Source: Dehalococcoidia bacterium (lineage in GTDB: Bacteria > Chloroflexota > Dehalococcoidia > GIF9 > UBA5629). Taken from it: a DNA stretch of 64,000 bases. The stretch covers positions 496,001-560,000 of the forward strand of contig JBAZEK010000002.1 of assembly GCA_041653995.1 (NCBI GenBank). Direction: 5' to 3'. The translations under genes and the position numbers were made by a program. Below are positions 62,045 through 64,000 of this stretch, piece after piece (within the stretch, counting starts at the first letter, position 1; each line of letters starts with the position of its first letter). Below the pieces are notes generated by a model, which searched no databases, was not told where the DNA came from, and saw only the letters and a program-made list of their open reading frames with translations.

Positions 62045-63142
62045 ATGAACGGTAAAGAACGTTTTCTAACGGCTCTATCGGGAGGTCAACCTGACAGGGT
62101 TCCCGTATGGGAACTGGCCTTCAATGAGGAGTCCATCATCAAGATCGGGCGGCTCTTTACCGACGACGTTCCTCCTGTGAAACTGGTGCACCAGATGACG
62201 CTGGAAGAGAAGCTAAGGCTGCTCAACCTGCTTTACCTGGTTGCCCGCAGGCTGGAGTTGGACGCGCTGACATCCATCCACCTGTACACGCGGGAGCCGA
62301 TCGACGAGAAGCATATCAAAGACGCCTGGGGAAGGGTACTTTATGTGGACAGGGAGGGTGACGGTATACCCGTCGAAGGACCGGTAGCCGGCCCCGGAGA
62401 CCTTAAAAAGCTGAAAATCGCCCACCCGCAGGACACCGAATTTCTCATGCTGATGCTGTCGCGGGAGAAGCTGGGACCGGATATCGCCCATGTTTTTCAC
62501 ATGACGGGGCCATTCCGCGAGAGCTGGGCGATGATGGGTGGTATGCAGAAGCTGTTGTATTTTTATGTTGAGGACCCTTCGTTCGTTAAGGACCTGGCGC
62601 GTATCTGCACGGATTATATTTTGGAGGCAATAGATCGCGCCATTGGTTTGGGGGCGGATGCCATAGCACTGGTGAGCGACCTGGCGCATAATTATGCCAC
62701 CATGATGTCCCCCGCGCATTATGAGGAGTATCTCTATCCATACCATAAAGAGATCAATGATTTCGTGCACAAGCGCGGCCTGAAGGTGATCAAGCATTCG
62801 GACGGCAAGCTGTGGCGCATCATGGACAGGATGGCTGAAGCCGGCTTCAATGGCATGCACCCCATACAGCCGCAGTGCATGGATATAGCCGAGGCCAAAG
62901 CCCGCTACGGCAATCGCTTCTGCCTGCTGGGCAATATCGATTGCGAGATACTGTTGCCTTTCGGAACTGAAGAAGAGGTGGACGAGGCTGTGAAAAAGAC
63001 TATTGCAGTCGCCGCGCCCGGCGGAGGTTACATCATCAGCTCATCCAACACCATCCATCCGGGCTGCAAGGGGGAGAACTACGTAGCCCTGGTCAGGGCG
63101 GCCCGTAAATACGGGAACTATCCTATGCCCGGTACGGCCTGA
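62045..63142 (+). CDS. Uroporphyrinogen decarboxylase-family (MtaA/MtbA-like) protein
   Basis: 365 residues, a TIM barrel of URO-D/corrinoid methyltransferase type. RVPVWELAFNEES near the N-terminus, HKRGLKVIKHSDGKLWRIMD (about 240-260) and CLLGNIDCEILLPFG. True heme-pathway URO-D has an Arg-rich N-terminal motif that is missing here, so a methyl-transfer role to or from a corrinoid or thiol cofactor is more likely. The His in KHSDG could ligate zinc. The gene has its own promoter and stands alone. Confidence 0.85.
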   Translation: MNGKERFLTALSGGQPDRVPVWELAFNEESIIKIGRLFTDDVPPVKLVHQMTLEEKLRLLNLLYLVARRLELDALTSIHLYTREPIDEKHIKDAWGRVLYVDREGDGIPVEGPVAGPGDLKKLKIAHPQDTEFLMLMLSREKLGPDIAHVFHMTGPFRESWAMMGGMQKLLYFYVEDPSFVKDLARICTDYILEAIDRAIGLGADAIALVSDLAHNYATMMSPAHYEEYLYPYHKEINDFVHKRGLKVIKHSDGKLWRIMDRMAEAGFNGMHPIQPQCMDIAEAKARYGNRFCLLGNIDCEILLPFGTEEEVDEAVKKTIAVAAPGGGYIISSSNTIHPGCKGENYVALVRAARKYGNYPMPGTA

Positions 63143-63223
63143 TGAAGTGAAGCTGGCGGTCGCCCTGCTGCTATTTAGAGCTCGTCAGCAGGTAAAGAGA
63201 CGAAACGTTTGGCGCGTCCCTTT

Positions 63224-64000
63224 CTAATAGCCTTCGTACATTTTATAGATATTGCGGCCTTTTTCCTTGGCCTGATACATGGCGGTATCGGCATTTTTTG
63301 CCAGGGTCTCCAGGTCCTCGCCGTCGGCGGGATATCCGGCGATACCTATACTGGTGGTTACCGACAGTTGTCTGCCGTCGAGGCTGAAGGGCTCATGGAA
63401 AGCTTCAATGATCTTCTGCGCGAGCTGGGTGGCGTCCTCTGCTCTTTTTATCTCGGGCAGCAGCACGGCGAACTCGTCCCCGCCTATTCGGGCCACCGTA
63501 TCGCCTTTACGCAGCAGCGCGGTCAGCCTGCCGGCGACCGCCACCAGCAGCATATCGCCGACGGCATGCCCGAATGAGTCGTTGATATTTTTAAAGCGGT
63601 CGAGGTCCAGTATCATAAAGGCCATAGACTCATTCTTACGCCGGGCATTGGCCAGGGCGATGTCGAAGCGGTCGTTGAGTAATGCCCTGTTGGGCAGGCC
63701 GGTCAGGTTATCCATGGTCGCCATCTGAGTCAGCTTCTCCTCCAGCCTTTTACGCGCGGTGATGTCTTTGGCAATGTGCACTGTGCCTTCGAGTGTACCG
63801 TCCTCACGGATGATAGGCGAACATGAGATCTCGAGGTAGACGCCCAGTCGCGGCTCGAAAATCTCGGTAGTTGCCGACTTACCTGTCTGCAACACCTGCC
63901 GGTGGGGGCAGGTAGCGATAGGTTCGGAAGTGCCGTGCACCACCTCGTAGCAATGGCTTCCTATCGGCACGCCCGGTGTTTGCCCGAAGGCTTCCCTGTA
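63224..64000 (-). CDS. PAS-GGDEF diguanylate cyclase (5' end beyond window)
   Basis: The frame is open to the window edge (YREAFGQTPGVPIGSHCYEV), so the apparent GTG at 63970 is internal. A PAS/PAC domain (to about VHIAKDITARKRLEEKL) is followed by a GGDEF domain with GGDEFAVLLPE, intact. It should make c-di-GMP. It ends ~80 bases from the URO-D gene, converging on it. It is similar in layout to the protein at 46148-47503. Confidence 0.92.
   Translation of the reverse strand, partial: YREAFGQTPGVPIGSHCYEVVHGTSEPIATCPHRQVLQTGKSATTEIFEPRLGVYLEISCSPIIREDGTLEGTVHIAKDITARKRLEEKLTQMATMDNLTGLPNRALLNDRFDIALANARRKNESMAFMILDLDRFKNINDSFGHAVGDMLLVAVAGRLTALLRKGDTVARIGGDEFAVLLPEIKRAEDATQLAQKIIEAFHEPFSLDGRQLSVTTSIGIAGYPADGEDLETLAKNADTAMYQAKEKGRNIYKMYEGY

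Overview
The window reads as a bacterial chromosome segment. The organism is most likely an anaerobe with a metabolism rich in CoA thioesters and corrinoids. Indicators are four family III (CaiB/BaiF) CoA-transferases, a fused family I CoA-transferase, a MeaB-type GTPase, a B12-binding radical SAM protein, a URO-D-type methyltransferase, a MetF-like reductase and a ferredoxin-nitroreductase. Many lipoprotein signals and an FHA protein also fit a Chloroflexota/Dehalococcoidia-like genome, but this is inference from gene content. No rRNA or tRNA was recognised.

Layout. (1) 1-11.1 kb, plus strand: a catabolic operon-like run of three CaiB/BaiF proteins, an amidohydrolase, an extended SDR, a DUF35 protein with a thiolase, a fused CoA-transferase, MeaB and a crotonase. 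A convergent SDR follows. (2) 12-15 kb, minus strand: a fourth CaiB/BaiF protein, hisA, hisI and a flavoprotein. The first three run from a promoter divergent to that of dnaN (15.06-16.19 kb). (3) 16.2-24.9 kb: an AT-richer accessory island with a PD-(D/E)XK nuclease, a 1764-residue repeat surface protein, an alpha/beta hydrolase and a hotdog thioesterase. Degenerate 3' ends of a serine-recombinase gene lie at its edges and inside it. (4) 25-30.8 kb: GH29 fucosidase, a membrane protein, an MFS transporter, a split UxaA/SuyAB-type lyase and a ferredoxin-nitroreductase. (5) 30.9-37.2 kb: lipoprotein hydrolases (a class C beta-lactamase-like protein and a C45-like Ntn hydrolase), an acyl-CoA ligase and an exported TenA-like protein. 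(6) 37.4-47.5 kb: a DhaL-like repeat protein, a 48-aa membrane peptide, a transmembrane FHA protein, a B12-radical SAM protein divergent from a MetF-like reductase, an unknown lipoprotein, a FecR/CFI-box protein and a PAS-GGDEF protein. (7) 47.6-56.1 kb: a small phage-type protein, MntP, DUF169, a nitronate monooxygenase-like protein, a D-aminoacylase-like amidohydrolase, a TspO-like protein and TrkH/TrkA. (8) 56.2-64 kb: a CARDB lipoprotein, a five-gene minus-strand run (M81 peptidase, membrane protein, zf-TFIIB protein, LemA, HtpX), a URO-D protein and a PAS-GGDEF protein cut by the window edge.

How the parts work together. Region 1 is best read as activation, modification and thiolytic cleavage of an unidentified carboxylic acid as its CoA ester. 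MeaB hints at a B12-dependent mutase encoded elsewhere. Regions 4-6 supply uptake, lyase and surface hydrolase functions plus envelope and c-di-GMP signalling. The most notable findings are the recombinase scars around the island, the 7+7+6+7 propeller count in the giant protein, decayed fragments of GH29 and GGDEF genes, and several familiar folds in unusual places: an exported TenA, a DhaL-like domain fused to repeats, and an FHA domain tethered to a Pro-rich ectodomain.
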